Shown: positions 27,701-30,685, numbered from the stretch's first letter. The stretch is DNA of 30,730 nucleotides from Ophiothrix spiculata (GCA_000969725.1 JXSR01S005704.1), one strand, 5' to 3'. Made by a program: numbers and translations. The notes: generated by a model from the sequence alone, not told the origin.

Positions 27701-29694
27701 ACACACGGGAATTCCCATGCGCAATGTTCTGCGCATGGTTGCACATTTGATTGACAGACCCCGCCCATGTAATCTTAATGACACCTTAATGACTACCAAA
27801 TATGGTAACAGCAATGGCTTCAGGAGAAACGTGAGAGAAACAGGGCCCTGGTATAGTTGAACTGCTGCTGTAGACATTGTTTAGGGCCAAGGAACCATGA
27901 CCCCATAAAGAGTTGTAACCCAAAGTTTTTAAACTGCTGCTCTAAGCAGTATTAATCCCCAAGAAACCATGACCCAAGTTGTGACCTGGGGTTTTGAAAC
28001 TGCAGCTTGAGTTCTAGACACTATTAATCAAGTGTTTATTAAAATGAAGGTCTGAAGATCTGCTGTATTGATAATGTATTGAATCAAAACCTGTATTTTC
28101 AGTTCTTGGAATATTGATGGTCATGTGAAGGAAACCAAGAAACCAGATCAAAAACACAGAGAAGATAATTTGAAATTAGAAGTAGCAAGGTTACATGAGG
28201 AGAGAGAAGAGACACTGGAACAGCTGAAGAGGGTGGAGGCTGAACAAAGGAAACAGCAGGCAGAAATGGAATTGGCTGCACAGAAAGCTGCAGAGGTAAG
28301 GGGTCAAAGCTATAGTTCCTCATGTAAGTGTAAAAAGTCATATCTGCAATAGCTGCCATTTTTCTTAAATTTGGATTTTGCACTATAATCTCTAATGGGT
28401 CAGTGGTTCTTGAAATGGTTCCATTTCAAGAACCACTGACCTAAGACAAAGAATTTTTAGGGATTTTTCAGTCTTGTGACAAGGCGTTAAATAAATATAA
28501 CTTAGTGCAGCCGTTGCAGATAAAACTTTCTTGTACTCACATAACAAGATATGTAGTAAACCAGACTGTCTACTGCCAAGTGTAAAGCTGGTTTCAGACT
28601 TGCCTGACATGTGGTTGTACAACCAGTGTGACATTAAAAATTTTTAAGTGCGCAAACTCGACCATGTTGCATCTGCTTGCCGTAGGACAAGCCAATATAT
28701 AGATTACCCTGTCAAGATGGTTGCAACGACACAATATTTTGAGTTGGAATAAATTCAACTTTTCTTGCGACAGACCATTGCGGCAATATGCAATTGTGTT
28801 GTGCTACAGTACGGCCACTATAAATTGCAAACATTTGGTGTCTGCCGCAACGTCGTGTGCCGCAAATTATGACAGCTAGTGTGAAACCACCTTAATGCTG
28901 TTGTCAGCCATGGGGCTCAAATTGGGTCCAACCAAAATCATTGTTGAAAGTAGGGTTCAGTTGTGCGTAGAAGCAAACTGCACAAATACTAGCTACTTTA
29001 CGCAAACGGTTTGCAAAACTGCACACAAAGAGTGTGTGTGTGTTTCTAACATAGTGCATAATGACAAGATGTGATGCCTTATCGGCAAAATTCCAAATAG
29101 TCCAATTTGATCTGAAATAAAATGAGTGCGAGTCTTATATCTCCCCTCTAAATCTATGGTCAAAGCTCTATCCATAGGTATTGAATTGATATTGCTGACA
29201 TGCCAGGCAAAATTTAGTGTTGACGAAATTCAGAGCCTGGCTTTTATTTTGAATCAGAAGGTATTGGTCAAATTCAACAGCCTATTATTTTTTACTCCCA
29301 ATTTGATTTTTTCAGTTAAAAAAGCATGATTAAAAATATTGATTCAAAATTTTGCTTGCTTGCTGTTATAATTTCTGATCATCAACATAATGCTTATTCT
29401 TTAAATATAAACTTTGTGTCTTGACTATTAGATGAAGAGTGGAAAGAAATAACAAAAATCAATTAATGCATGTAATTCTATTTTGAATTCTTTTAACAGG
29501 ACAGGGAGCGTGCATTGAAAGCTGAAATTGATCTTTTGAGAGAGGAGCTAGTATCCCAGAATCGCAAGATGGCAGACAATAATCAAATCATGCGACAGAT
29601 GCAGGAACAGCTAGTACGCATTGAGTCAAAAGACAAGGATAAGAGAACAGGTTCAGGTAACCAGAGTGGCAGTAAGGTCTGTGTACTTAGCTGA
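666..29694 (+). CDS. NEK9-like: NEK9-like NIMA-related kinase, C-terminal 754 residues (16 exons, 5' partial)
   Basis: Joining 666-788, 3151-3337, 4884-5102, 6967-7222, 8623-8679, 9776-9910, 15968-16076, 17224-17394, 18993-19110, 19896-20055, 21385-21449, 22310-22425, 23948-23998, 26679-26789, 28103-28295 and 29500-29694 gives one open frame; all 15 junctions are GT-AG and phase-matched. Residues 1-200 are RCC1-type blades (SCGPQHVVAV, KCGLDGTMFL, LGPHHSAVIV, ACGDNYTVSG, each with an FxWG or YTFGRN turn). Residues 459-469 read IPTWIKKELKD, resembling the GWLRKELE-type helix of vertebrate NEK9 tails. Residues about 640-735 form a charged coiled coil. NEK8 ends soon after its RCC1 domain, so the long tail and coiled coil favour NEK9. 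Known NEK9 works in mitotic spindle assembly upstream of NEK6/NEK7; that role here is inference. The tail is longer than in human NEK9. The kinase domain lies outside the window. Identification is from motif memory, not a search. Confidence 0.88.
789..1441. other. intron 1 segment without recognised features
   Basis: AT-rich intron sequence. Short open frames at 1026-1257 are low-complexity and match nothing recognised. No inverted or direct repeat stood out. Confidence 0.5.
1442..2412. repeat. tandem repeat, three ~241-bp units
   Basis: Units begin at about 1442, 1969 and 2210 with ATATTGCCCAGGGACTT. They continue through AGTGTTAAAATGAAGC, CCATGACTTTT, AACATGCTTACTTTTTCTG and CAATTGTTGAATTAAAT. 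Units 2 and 3 start 241 bp apart. Unit 1 has the same order but is split by a 298-bp insertion at TTAA. Poly(C) runs at 2031 vary between units. Confidence 0.85.
1495..1792. mobile_element. TTAA-flanked MITE (piggyBac-like target) inside tandem unit 1
   Basis: Terminal inverted repeats CTCTTTCACTCC and GGAGTGAAAGAG are flanked by TTAA at 1491-1494 and 1793-1796. The two intact tandem units show the empty site AGTGTTAAAATGAAG with a single TTAA, so insertion with TTAA duplication is directly visible. TTAA targets are typical of the piggyBac superfamily. The element has no coding capacity. Confidence 0.85.
2693..3131. mobile_element. MITE family B copy 1
   Basis: The left end TATGTGACCC, then ATATCGAAAGGTACCTTAAGG, is mirrored by CCTTAAGGTACCTTTCGATA and GGGTCACATA. 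Internal blocks (GGTTCCAACATCCAAAAC, GCAACCAAAC, GAGACCAAAA) recur at 20132-20974. A C12 run sits just inside the left end. The right end is 19 bp from the exon 2 acceptor. Confidence 0.85.
3151..3337 (+). CDS. NEK9-like: NEK9-like exon 2: RCC1 blade
   Basis: The acceptor is TTTCAG and the donor AAG/GTAAGA. Phase 2 in, 0 out. It encodes 62 full codons containing QVKCGLDGTMFLTD and LLACGNNANNKLGLN, matching the NEK9-type blade in which the usual W-G is replaced by ACG. A MITE ends about 20 bp before this acceptor and another starts about 40 bp after the donor. Confidence 0.9.
3376..3658. mobile_element. MITE in intron 2
   Basis: TATGCTGCTTTCATAC at the left and GTATGATAGCAGCATTA at the right are imperfect inverted repeats. 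Flanking arms GCTTTGTAGCTCTGTCGCT and AGCGACAAAGCTACAGAAC extend the pairing. It starts 38 bp after the exon 2 donor. The open frame inside is not a gene. Confidence 0.75.
4399..4418. promoter_or_regulatory. paired CRE-like palindromes
   Basis: Two perfect TGACGTCA octamers at 4399-4406 and 4411-4418, 12 bp apart, the consensus site for CREB/ATF bZIP factors. They are intronic; an enhancer role is only a guess. Confidence 0.3.
4776..4852 (+). pseudogene. partial tandem duplicate of exon 3 acceptor and 5' exon
   Basis: The sequence from GTTTAAACTGTGGTATTC through TTTTTACAG/ACTGAAGTT is repeated at 4853-4892, just before the real exon 3. The upstream copy then matches CCAACA (real exon GTTCCAACA) and GTGTGCTAGATATRGTG, but lacks the 12 nt encoding EGRK and a further block of about 20 nt. 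No stop codon interrupts the frame from 4803 into real exon 3. It also has GTATGT at 4818, so a 15-nt microexon (4803-4817, TEVPT, phase 0 to 0) is conceivable. It is either a decaying duplicate or an alternative acceptor; transcript data are needed. Confidence 0.75.
4884..5102 (+). CDS. NEK9-like: NEK9-like exon 3: RCC1 blade
   Basis: The acceptor is TTTTTACAG and the donor ACA/GTAAGT. It has 73 codons, phase 0 to 0, so skipping it would not shift the frame. It encodes VLDMVLGPHHSAVIVD, then IYTFGRNVEGQLGLG, a complete RCC1 repeat. A damaged copy of its first part and its acceptor lies immediately upstream (4776-4852). An acceptor there would add 27 in-frame residues. Confidence 0.92.
5322..5468. 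mobile_element. foldback element, family C copy 1
   Basis: The ends GACAATAATAAC and GTTATTATTGTC are inverted. Nested inside, TGTTGGTTTGTGGCTAGGTA and its imperfect complement with CTTTTC/GAAAAG form a long hairpin around TTCGGGAGCTACCTCA. A partial relative is at 19288-19385. Confidence 0.7.
5590..5780. mobile_element. MITE with CCAGGGGGCTGTTT ends
   Basis: Terminal inverted repeats CCAGGGGGCTGTTTCATA and AAAACAGGCCCCTGG. The inside repeats TTTGATTGAATCAAACGT-like units in both directions. No coding capacity; it lies in intron 3. Confidence 0.8.
6225..6955 (-). mobile_element. LINE 3' fragment (reverse transcriptase C-terminus and 3' UTR)
   Basis: On the minus strand 6956 to 6717 encodes KSDALVIPHFDYGSMAWSNF, then LQVLHNNLARIILSADIRTP, the post-catalytic region of CR1/L2/Jockey-type LINE reverse transcriptases. 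After a frameshift near 6717 the next frame (to TAG at 6511) reads GQRTYHVRAAYAWNSLPPTV and ends in FQSKIKEI, a classic LINE C-terminus. The 3' UTR includes AGGGCCTAGTTGAAAAGCAG and ends in an ATAAATA-rich tail near 6225. It is 5'-truncated and dead. The 5' junction lies just before the exon 4 acceptor. Confidence 0.85.
6967..7222 (+). CDS. NEK9-like: NEK9-like exon 4: last RCC1 blade and start of linker
   Basis: The acceptor is CTGTATAG and the donor A/GTAAGT; 256 nt, phase 0 to 1. It opens with VVACGDNYTVSGTDDN and ILMWGKG, the final RCC1 blade, then changes to a Pro/Ser-rich linker (PQPTPPPSDEG, SAGSVGSNSS, DASPAPS). An antisense LINE fragment reaches to within about 10-20 bp of this acceptor. 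Confidence 0.9.
7223..7758. other. intron 4 segment without recognised features
   Basis: AT-rich intron sequence before the MITE at 7759. No convincing repeat or coding signal. The minus-strand open frame at 7134-7442 is a shadow of exon 4. Confidence 0.4.
7759..8020. mobile_element. MITE, TATGTGA-ended, intron 4
   Basis: Long near-perfect inverted repeats: ATATATGTGATGCGTTACAT, then AAAAGGTACAAGTTGTC, against GACAACTTGTACCTTTTGAT, then CGCGTCACATATAT. About 38 bp pair with one or two differences. The ends resemble family B (TATGTGAC and AGGTAC), suggesting a related family. Confidence 0.88.
8206..8537. mobile_element. MITE, AAAGGAGC-ended, intron 4
   Basis: The ends TAAAAGGAGCATGGTCC and GGACCAAGCTCCTTTAA are inverted. 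The remainder is AT-rich and noncoding. Just upstream, 8087-8150 has loose TTAGGG-like runs. Confidence 0.65.
8623..8679 (+). CDS. NEK9-like: NEK9-like exon 5: Ser/Pro linker
   Basis: A short 57-nt exon between TTTCTCAG and G/GTAATC, phase 1 to 1 and so skippable without a frameshift. It encodes SSENSVPSVPTSANPSQRS, low-complexity linker. Support comes from the splice sites and perfect phase agreement with both neighbours rather than from conservation. Confidence 0.75.
8701..9175. mobile_element. MITE, TTAAATGGACTAGCC-ended, intron 5
   Basis: The left end TTTTAAATGGACTAGCC and the right end GGCCAGTCCCTTTAAG are inverted, and the pairing continues (TATATTCCAC against GTGGGAAGAATCTA). It begins 21 bp after the exon 5 donor. 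Confidence 0.75.
9176..9775. other. intron 5 remainder, nothing recognised
   Basis: AT-rich intron sequence up to exon 6. I see no gene, structured repeat or RNA motif. Confidence 0.4.
9776..9910 (+). CDS. NEK9-like: NEK9-like exon 6: Ser/Gly linker
   Basis: The acceptor is CTGTTGCAG and the donor G/GTAAGT, phase 1 to 1. It encodes a disordered stretch with PGGSRQRRGSSGDSN and a TP site in LSPTPSNGEPRSA. The coding bias contrasts with the AT-rich introns on either side. Confidence 0.82.
10022..10215 (-). mobile_element. tRNA-related SINE, copy 1
   Basis: On the minus strand GTGGGTTCGAATCC is a Pol III B-box. It is followed by AGTGTCCTTGAGCAAGGTAC, then TGCTCCTGTCCACCCATGTG and AAGTGGGTACCGGCAAT, a tail typical of widespread deuterostome SINEs. 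The A-box is not clear. It ends near 10022 in an inverted GCGGTAAGG / CCTTTACCGC. It lies just after exon 6. Confidence 0.7.
10216..10697. other. intron 6 segment without recognised features
   Basis: AT-rich, with GTTTGTGACATTTGGTG-like simple sequence at 10230-10280 and an AT dinucleotide patch near 10606. No gene seen. Confidence 0.4.
10698..10910. mobile_element. nonautonomous DNA element, family A copy 2
   Basis: The ends AAGGGTGTGTTCACACA and GAGCACACCTTTA are imperfect inverted repeats. Inner blocks TAGTCATGACTAGTCG / ATAGTCATGACC and GAGCGACTC... recur at both sides. The whole element is the reverse complement relative of 331-545 and is the better preserved copy. Confidence 0.75.
11404..11594 (-). 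mobile_element. tRNA-derived SINE, copy 2
   Basis: The minus strand starts GGGGAGCGTGGCCGAGCGGT and TAGAGCACAGG (A-box), then GTGGGTTCGAGCC (B-box), a Ser/Leu-tRNA-like head. A body follows with TTTCCTTGGGCAAGAAACTT and GTCCCCTGTGCGAATGCTCC. The 3' end near 11404 reads GGGGCGCTGCATACA. The arms do not fold into a sound tRNA, and the extended body marks it as a SINE. Confidence 0.82.
11711..12534. mobile_element. ~825-bp MITE with internal GGGGTGACTTTGAAC motifs
   Basis: The terminal repeats TACCGTAAACCGGGGTGACT and AGTCACCCCAGTTTACGGTA are inverted, with TA at each edge (likely TA target). The 15-bp motif GGGGTGACTTTGAAC or its complement occurs six times: near 11722, 11740, 12094, 12318 (minus), 12338 and 12509 (minus). 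No coding capacity. Subterminal repeats of this kind are commonly transposase binding sites (inference). Confidence 0.88.
12535..13244. other. intron 6 segment without recognised features
   Basis: AT-rich sequence. Overlapping short frames on both strands at 12613-12866 look like chance and code for nothing recognisable. Confidence 0.4.
13245..13584. repeat. 49-bp minisatellite, seven copies
   Basis: Units start near 13245, 13293, 13344, 13393, 13442, 13491 and 13540. Each contains TATTCAAATTTAATRGGAGT, then GGTTATGGATATMAATTAGT. Unit spacing is 48-51 bp. From the third unit on, units with AATAGG alternate with units with AATGGG, and the linkers alternate (GAA versus ACAC), suggesting a ~98-bp higher-order unit. 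Confidence 0.95.
13861..14059. mobile_element. 199-bp foldback MITE
   Basis: TATAGACCATATCGATAATT at the left is the exact complement of AATTATCGATATGGTCTATA at the right. The arms continue through GACATAATCCCGCCGTTGA and GGTAAATCCACAG for about 55 bp with very few mismatches. A TA duplication is likely. GC-rich arms in AT-rich surroundings. Confidence 0.92.
14440..14790 (+). repeat. dispersed ~340-bp direct repeat, copy 1
   Basis: It matches 23546-23880 in the same orientation through ATCCCTTGTATT, GTGAACTGTTGGTTTTG, TAGGATTGATTAAGACCAAA, GCTACCACATGGACAAACAT, TAATTTACTTCCCC and ATATTGGTTTATGT. No inverted ends are seen, so the class is unknown. Confidence 0.85.
15098..15442. mobile_element. 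MITE, TTAGACCCTTGAGAC-ended, intron 6
   Basis: The left end TTAGACCCTTGAGACTTGAT and the right end ATCAAGTCTCAAGGGCCTTA are inverted, with further pairing through TTTCCGG / CCAGAAA. Noncoding. Confidence 0.82.
15443..15967. other. intron 6 end, nothing recognised
   Basis: Apart from a small direct duplication (TTTGGACCACACCAACTTGGACCACA region, 15545-15575) I see no structured feature before exon 7. Confidence 0.4.
15968..16076 (+). CDS. NEK9-like: NEK9-like exon 7: Ser/Thr linker
   Basis: The acceptor is AACTTCTAG and the donor AT/GTGAGT, phase 1 to 2. It encodes GSATRRPVQSTSSMTSMDG, then DKPELLLQPTPIL. The long intron before it (9911-15967) is filled with SINEs, MITEs and a minisatellite. 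Confidence 0.82.
16149..16265. mobile_element. small MITE, AAGGTGAC-ended, family D copy 1
   Basis: AAGGTGACGAAAAAAAAAAT at the left and TTTTTTCTGTCGCCTAA at the right are imperfect inverted repeats. CCCGTAAAACAGG near the right end recurs as ACCGTAAAACAGG at 19816 in a related element. Confidence 0.55.
16266..16945. other. intron 7 segment without recognised features
   Basis: AT-rich. An open frame at 16575-16886 encodes no recognisable protein and has no splice or promoter context. Confidence 0.4.
16946..17207. mobile_element. hairpin MITE, family E copy 1
   Basis: The ends GTCATGTGAGTG and CACTCACATGAC are perfect complements. Inner arms GTCTTATCTGCAATAGCTGCC and GGCAGCCATTGCAGATACGAC also pair. 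In the centre (17031-17099) a second hairpin of about 31 bp per arm closes on GGT (TTCTTCAGGTGGC / GCCACCTGAAGAA). The right end is 16 bp from exon 8. The second copy is at 28319-28545. Confidence 0.9.
17224..17394 (+). CDS. NEK9-like: NEK9-like exon 8: conserved-looking segment and basic cluster
   Basis: The acceptor is TTACCAATAG and the donor AC/GTAAGT, phase 2 to 2. It encodes YQLSLTGVICQGDMLYIQVE, which looks like a folded strand-rich segment, then PRRKQRRKRKAFTRK, a dense basic run that could act as a nuclear localisation signal (inference). The polypyrimidine tract is weak. A MITE terminus lies only 16 bp upstream of the exon. Confidence 0.85.
17395..18992. other. intron 8, nothing recognised
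   Basis: AT-rich. The open frame at 18495-18764 is Lys/Phe-rich low complexity. A short AACACTGGGCAGTGTT hairpin at about 18334 is the only structure noticed. Confidence 0.4.
18993..19110 (+). CDS. NEK9-like: NEK9-like exon 9
   Basis: The acceptor is TTTCTATAG after a T-rich tract and the donor ACC/GTAAGT, phase 2 to 0. It encodes a Ser/Asp-rich stretch, VPADNQVPKSATSHDAG, then DEYTSSEASEVDTLG, with acidic Ser contexts of casein-kinase type. No domain is recognised. Confidence 0.82.
19288..19385. mobile_element. family C fragment, copy 2
   Basis: It shares GACAATAATAAC, GCACCRTCTTTT, ATTGTTTAAAATC and GAGGTACTTTTCT.GGGAG with 5322-5468, same orientation. The right half is lost or diverged. 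Confidence 0.55.
19558..19847. mobile_element. MITE, family D copy 2
   Basis: The left end TAGGCAATAAAAAAGAACTG and the right end CAGGATTTTTTTTTTGGTCA, then CCTTA, are imperfect inverted repeats. CCGTAAAACAGG is shared with 16149-16265. It ends about 48 bp before exon 10. Confidence 0.5.
19896..20055 (+). CDS. NEK9-like: NEK9-like exon 10: IPTWIKKELKD helix and acidic stretch
   Basis: The acceptor is TTTTGACAG and the donor G/GTACGC, phase 0 to 1. It starts with IPTWIKKELKDSEPP, which resembles a Trp-containing helix in vertebrate NEK9 tails. A highly acidic run follows (DEDNDADLSEDDGLVEELME), then TTPGIKISKEL. This is the best tail landmark for assigning the gene to NEK9. Confidence 0.88.
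20262..20304 (-). ncRNA. hammerhead-ribozyme-like motif, left arm
   Basis: The minus strand carries GTAG (stem I), CTGAGGA (core), C, GATAGAC-GGT-GTCTATC (stem II), GAA, AGATCT (self-complementary stem III), A (position 17), CTAC (stem I). This is a type I layout with a very short palindromic stem III, as known for dimer-forming hammerheads of Penelope-like elements. The extra C between core and stem II is atypical and activity is uncertain. Confidence 0.6.
20385..20540 (-). pseudogene. GIY-YIG endonuclease C-terminal remnant of a Penelope-like ORF
   Basis: The minus-strand frame reads QDQVKILAKESRDFPRRVLE, then AIYIRQQKPNLNRDQG and LDPVWDPVIKNF, with a TAA stop at 20387-20385. The EAIYIR..KP.LNRD.G pattern, with its Glu, is the conserved C-terminal part of the GIY-YIG nuclease fused to Penelope-like reverse transcriptases. 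Only about 50 codons survive; the reverse transcriptase is absent. The frame continues a few codons into the inverted arm by chance. Confidence 0.85.
20609..20651 (+). ncRNA. hammerhead-ribozyme-like motif, right arm
   Basis: Identical copy of the left-arm motif on the + strand: stem I GTAG 609-612 and CTAC 648-651 (window offsets from 20000), core CTGAGGA 613-619, stem II 621-637, GAA 638-640, AGATCT 641-646, A at 647. It has the same sense as the NEK9-like transcript, so it would be present in intron 10 RNA. Confidence 0.6.
21385..21449 (+). CDS. NEK9-like: NEK9-like exon 11: Lys-rich linker
   Basis: A 65-nt exon with acceptor TTCTTCCAG and donor CAG/GTAACC, phase 1 to 0. It encodes GKKGLKNDKINGGTKQPKTT, hydrophilic and basic. 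Confidence rests on phase match and good splice sites. Confidence 0.75.
21551..21801. mobile_element. MITE, CTCTCCACATGG-ended, intron 11
   Basis: CCTCTCCACATGGACAAATC and CACTTCCATGTGGAGAGCCC are inverted. ATCTAGATGCATGTAGATT near the left pairs with ATCTACATTCATCTAGATGC near the right. The centre is rich in CACGCACACGCACACCC-type sequence. Confidence 0.8.
22310..22425 (+). CDS. NEK9-like: NEK9-like exon 12: Ser-rich linker
   Basis: The acceptor is TTCTTTAAAG and the donor AG/GTAAGG, phase 0 to 2. It encodes KPDSGIKRTDSKGSQESGIE, then VPSSDSSTADPMNNNKT. The SKGSQESGIEV segment only loosely resembles a dynein light chain (LC8) motif, lacking the TQT core. Confidence 0.8.
22835..23488. mobile_element. 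~650-bp MITE, intron 12
   Basis: The left arm contains GTGTCAAC, CATTTTTGGAAA and CTGTAACGCACCAACTAAAA, then ATTAAATC. The right arm contains GATTTAAT, TTTTAGTTGGTGAGTTACAG, TTTCAAAAATG and GTTGACAC. They form long imperfect inverted repeats. The open frames within (23205-23445) are noncoding. Confidence 0.82.
23546..23880 (+). repeat. dispersed ~340-bp direct repeat, copy 2
   Basis: Counterpart of 14440-14790, same orientation, differing by small indels and scattered substitutions. It ends about 60 bp before exon 13. Confidence 0.85.
23948..23998 (+). CDS. NEK9-like: NEK9-like exon 13: short SP-site exon
   Basis: A 51-nt exon, acceptor TACTAACAG and donor AT/GTAAGC, phase 2 to 2, skippable in frame. 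It encodes SVPDSPKAKRPVNGHHT. The SPKAK site with a basic follow-up could be a proline-directed kinase target. TACTAAC directly before the acceptor AG is also a good branch-point-like match, though too close to act as one. Confidence 0.75.
24021..24835. mobile_element. candidate ~815-bp inverted-repeat element, intron 13
   Basis: AACATATTATGGTACGTTTT, then TGCCTAACCAAACTTC, near the left pairs with GAAGTTAGGTTAGGCA, then AAACTGTACTATAATACTTT, near the right. The arms are imperfect and the interior is AT-rich and noncoding. It starts about 22 bp after the exon 13 donor. Confidence 0.65.
25245..25453. mobile_element. MITE with GC-rich centre, intron 13
   Basis: TTACAGTATTTTTAATAAGT at the left and ACTTAATATATGTAAATACT, then GTAA, at the right are imperfect inverted repeats. 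The centre is richer in GC and CpG than its surroundings. Confidence 0.65.
25454..26310. other. intron 13 segment without recognised features
   Basis: AT-rich sequence with a short direct duplication around 26140-26200 (AGCTCATGATCGAGACTCCTG / AGCTCATGTTCAAGACCCCTG region, then AAGATT). Nothing coding. A short hairpin CTACAGAG / CTCTGTAG sits at about 26328-26350. Confidence 0.4.
26415..26573. repeat. ~150-bp near-perfect palindrome
   Basis: CCGCCGCGGCAAAAGGGTGC at 26425 is mirrored by GCACCCTTTTGCCGCGGCGG ending 26565. Pairing continues through AGTTGTCGGC, ACATGTTGCTC and GTAGCATATCTGATG to a short loop at about 26487-26497. The outer flanks ACATATG / CACATAT may extend it. No clear transposon end is seen. 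It is in intron 13, about 105 bp before exon 14. Confidence 0.92.
26679..26789 (+). CDS. NEK9-like: NEK9-like exon 14: RG-rich segment
   Basis: The acceptor is GACTTTTCAG and the donor AG/GTGAGT, phase 2 to 2. It encodes AQVTKSNLYKHPKPSGPGNQ, then RPIARYRATRGRGGRTR. The RGRGGR patch is a possible arginine-methylation or nucleic-acid contact site (inference). Confidence 0.83.
26970..27124. mobile_element. small MITE, intron 14
   Basis: TTTGATCAACACTAAATAGG, then CAGG, and CCGCCTATTTGGTGTTGATC, then AAA, are inverted repeats of about 23 bp with few mismatches. CTAT / ATAG may mark the outer edges. Confidence 0.75.
27230..28020. repeat. degenerate ~70-90-bp repeats with ACCATGACCC
   Basis: Related segments at about 27300-27330, 27885-27950 and 27960-28025 each contain GGNCCAAGAAANCATGACC or close, then AAAGTTTT.AAACTGC and TTAATC. 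The first is separated from the others by about 550 bp of unrelated sequence. Confidence 0.5.
28103..28295 (+). CDS. NEK9-like: NEK9-like exon 15: first half of coiled coil
   Basis: The acceptor is GTATTTTCAG and the donor GAG/GTAAGG, phase 2 to 0. After SWNIDGHVKETKKPDQ it runs into an uninterrupted charged helix with Leu/Val at heptad spacing (LKLEVARLHEEREETLEQLK, then RVEAEQRKQQAEMELAAQKA). In known NEK9 a C-terminal coiled coil mediates dimerisation. Confidence 0.9.
28319..28545. mobile_element. hairpin MITE, family E copy 2
   Basis: Same plan as 16946-17207: ATATCTGCAATAGCTGCC at the left, GCAGCCGTTGCAGATAAAAC at the right, ends CATGTAAGTG / TACTCACATA, and a central palindrome 28399-28441 (CAGTGGTTCTTGAAATGG / CCATTTCAAGAACCACTG) lacking the inner 20-odd bp of copy 1. 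It begins about 24 bp after the exon 15 donor. Confidence 0.88.
28582..28895. mobile_element. MITE, GGTTTCACACT-type ends, intron 15
   Basis: The left end TAAAGCTGGTTTCAGACT, with GCCTGACAT, is mirrored by ATGACAGCTAGTGTGAAACC, then ACCTTAA. The interior has CpG-rich repeats of TTGCGGCA / TGCCGCAA. Confidence 0.78.
29500..29694 (+). CDS. NEK9-like: NEK9-like exon 16: second half of coiled coil and stop
   Basis: The acceptor is TTTTAACAG, phase 0. It has 64 codons then TGA at 29692. The coil continues (ALKAEIDLLREELVSQNRKM, NQIMRQMQEQLVRIESKD) and ends in KRTGSGNQSGSKVCVLS. A GTAACC after TTCAG at 29657 could act as a donor, giving an isoform that continues beyond the window; without it the stop is as read. 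No LC8-type TQT motif is visible near the coil. Confidence 0.82.
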   Translation, partial: DRERALKAEIDLLREELVSQNRKMADNNQIMRQMQEQLVRIESKDKDKRTGSGNQSGSKVCVLS

Positions 29695-29711
29695 TATATG
29701 GTTTGATGATA

Positions 29712-30319
29712 CAGGGTGTCCGAGAAAAAACCTTACAATCTTTGTGTGTAACTTTCTCAGGTTTAAGGGACAGTCAGAAAGTATATATATAAACATTGCA
29801 TTTTATAGTCCATGAATTGAACTTTAAGATTCCGTTTGTTTCATTTAAATCGGCAATGTACAACAAAAGTTACGTTTTATCAAATATTTGGGTGGATTTT
29901 TGTCTGGTCCAATTTCATGATTTTTGCTCCTAAAGCAGAAGTGTCTCTGAAAGGAATAAACATGGGTCACCTTGGAAAATTCATTATGTCTGTCTTATCT
30001 TTTCATCAAATTTGTTCATTTTTTCAGCATAGATAAAAGATAGCATGTGCATAATAAATTAATAAAATTTGTTATGGTCGAGTGAGCAGATCAAGGACAT
30101 TTCTCATAGATTTTCATTCAAGAGGAGTCATGAAATTGGACCAGAAAATTTTACATCCAAATAATTGACAAATCATAACTTCTGTTCTAGATTACCGATT
30201 GAAATGAAACAAACTGTATCTTACAGTTCAATTCATGGACTATAAAATGCAATGTTTACATACTTTCCAACTGTCAGTTAAACCTGGAAAAATTGTAAGT
30301 TTTTTTCTGGGACACGCTG
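29712..30319. mobile_element. 608-bp foldback MITE in the 3' UTR
   Basis: CAGGGTGTCCGAGAAAAAAC at the left is mirrored by TTTTTTTCTGGGACACGCTG at the right, each flanked by TA (29710-29711 and 30320-30321). Pairing runs about 160 bp through TATAAACATTGCATTTTATA, GTCCATGAATTGAACT and TTTGTTTCATTTAAATCGG, then resumes at GGTCCAATTTCATGA / TCATGAAATTGGACC. A TA target suggests a Tc1/mariner-type origin (inference). Confidence 0.92.
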
Positions 30320-30685
30320 TAAATTAAATCAACAAAATACTGGTGCAATTTTAAAAATCAACAAAGAGTCATAGTATTTTTTTAAAATTCTACAAAACTG
30401 TGCTCCATGTTTTAGTGGTGAAGTTTTTTTGGTGAAGTTTGAGCCAAAGAAATTCCAACATTGCAAGAAAATGAAATTATGATTAAATCATGGTTTGTTT
30501 GATTAATGCTTGACTTGAATTTTATGAGAAAGAACGTTAGCCATTTTGGGGTATTTATTTGAAATCATGATATTTATTATGTAGAACTATTTTATTTCAC
30601 CTTGATATTATATCTAATGACCAAAAGATGCCTGTGTTTTATCTCATTTTTTGTATCATCATGTTTACAATTATTAATTTATAGC

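Noticed and set aside
28099-28383. 94-codon minus-strand frame over exon 15
   Set aside because: It is the complement of the coiled-coil exon, which carries the real coding signal and phase-matched splice sites.
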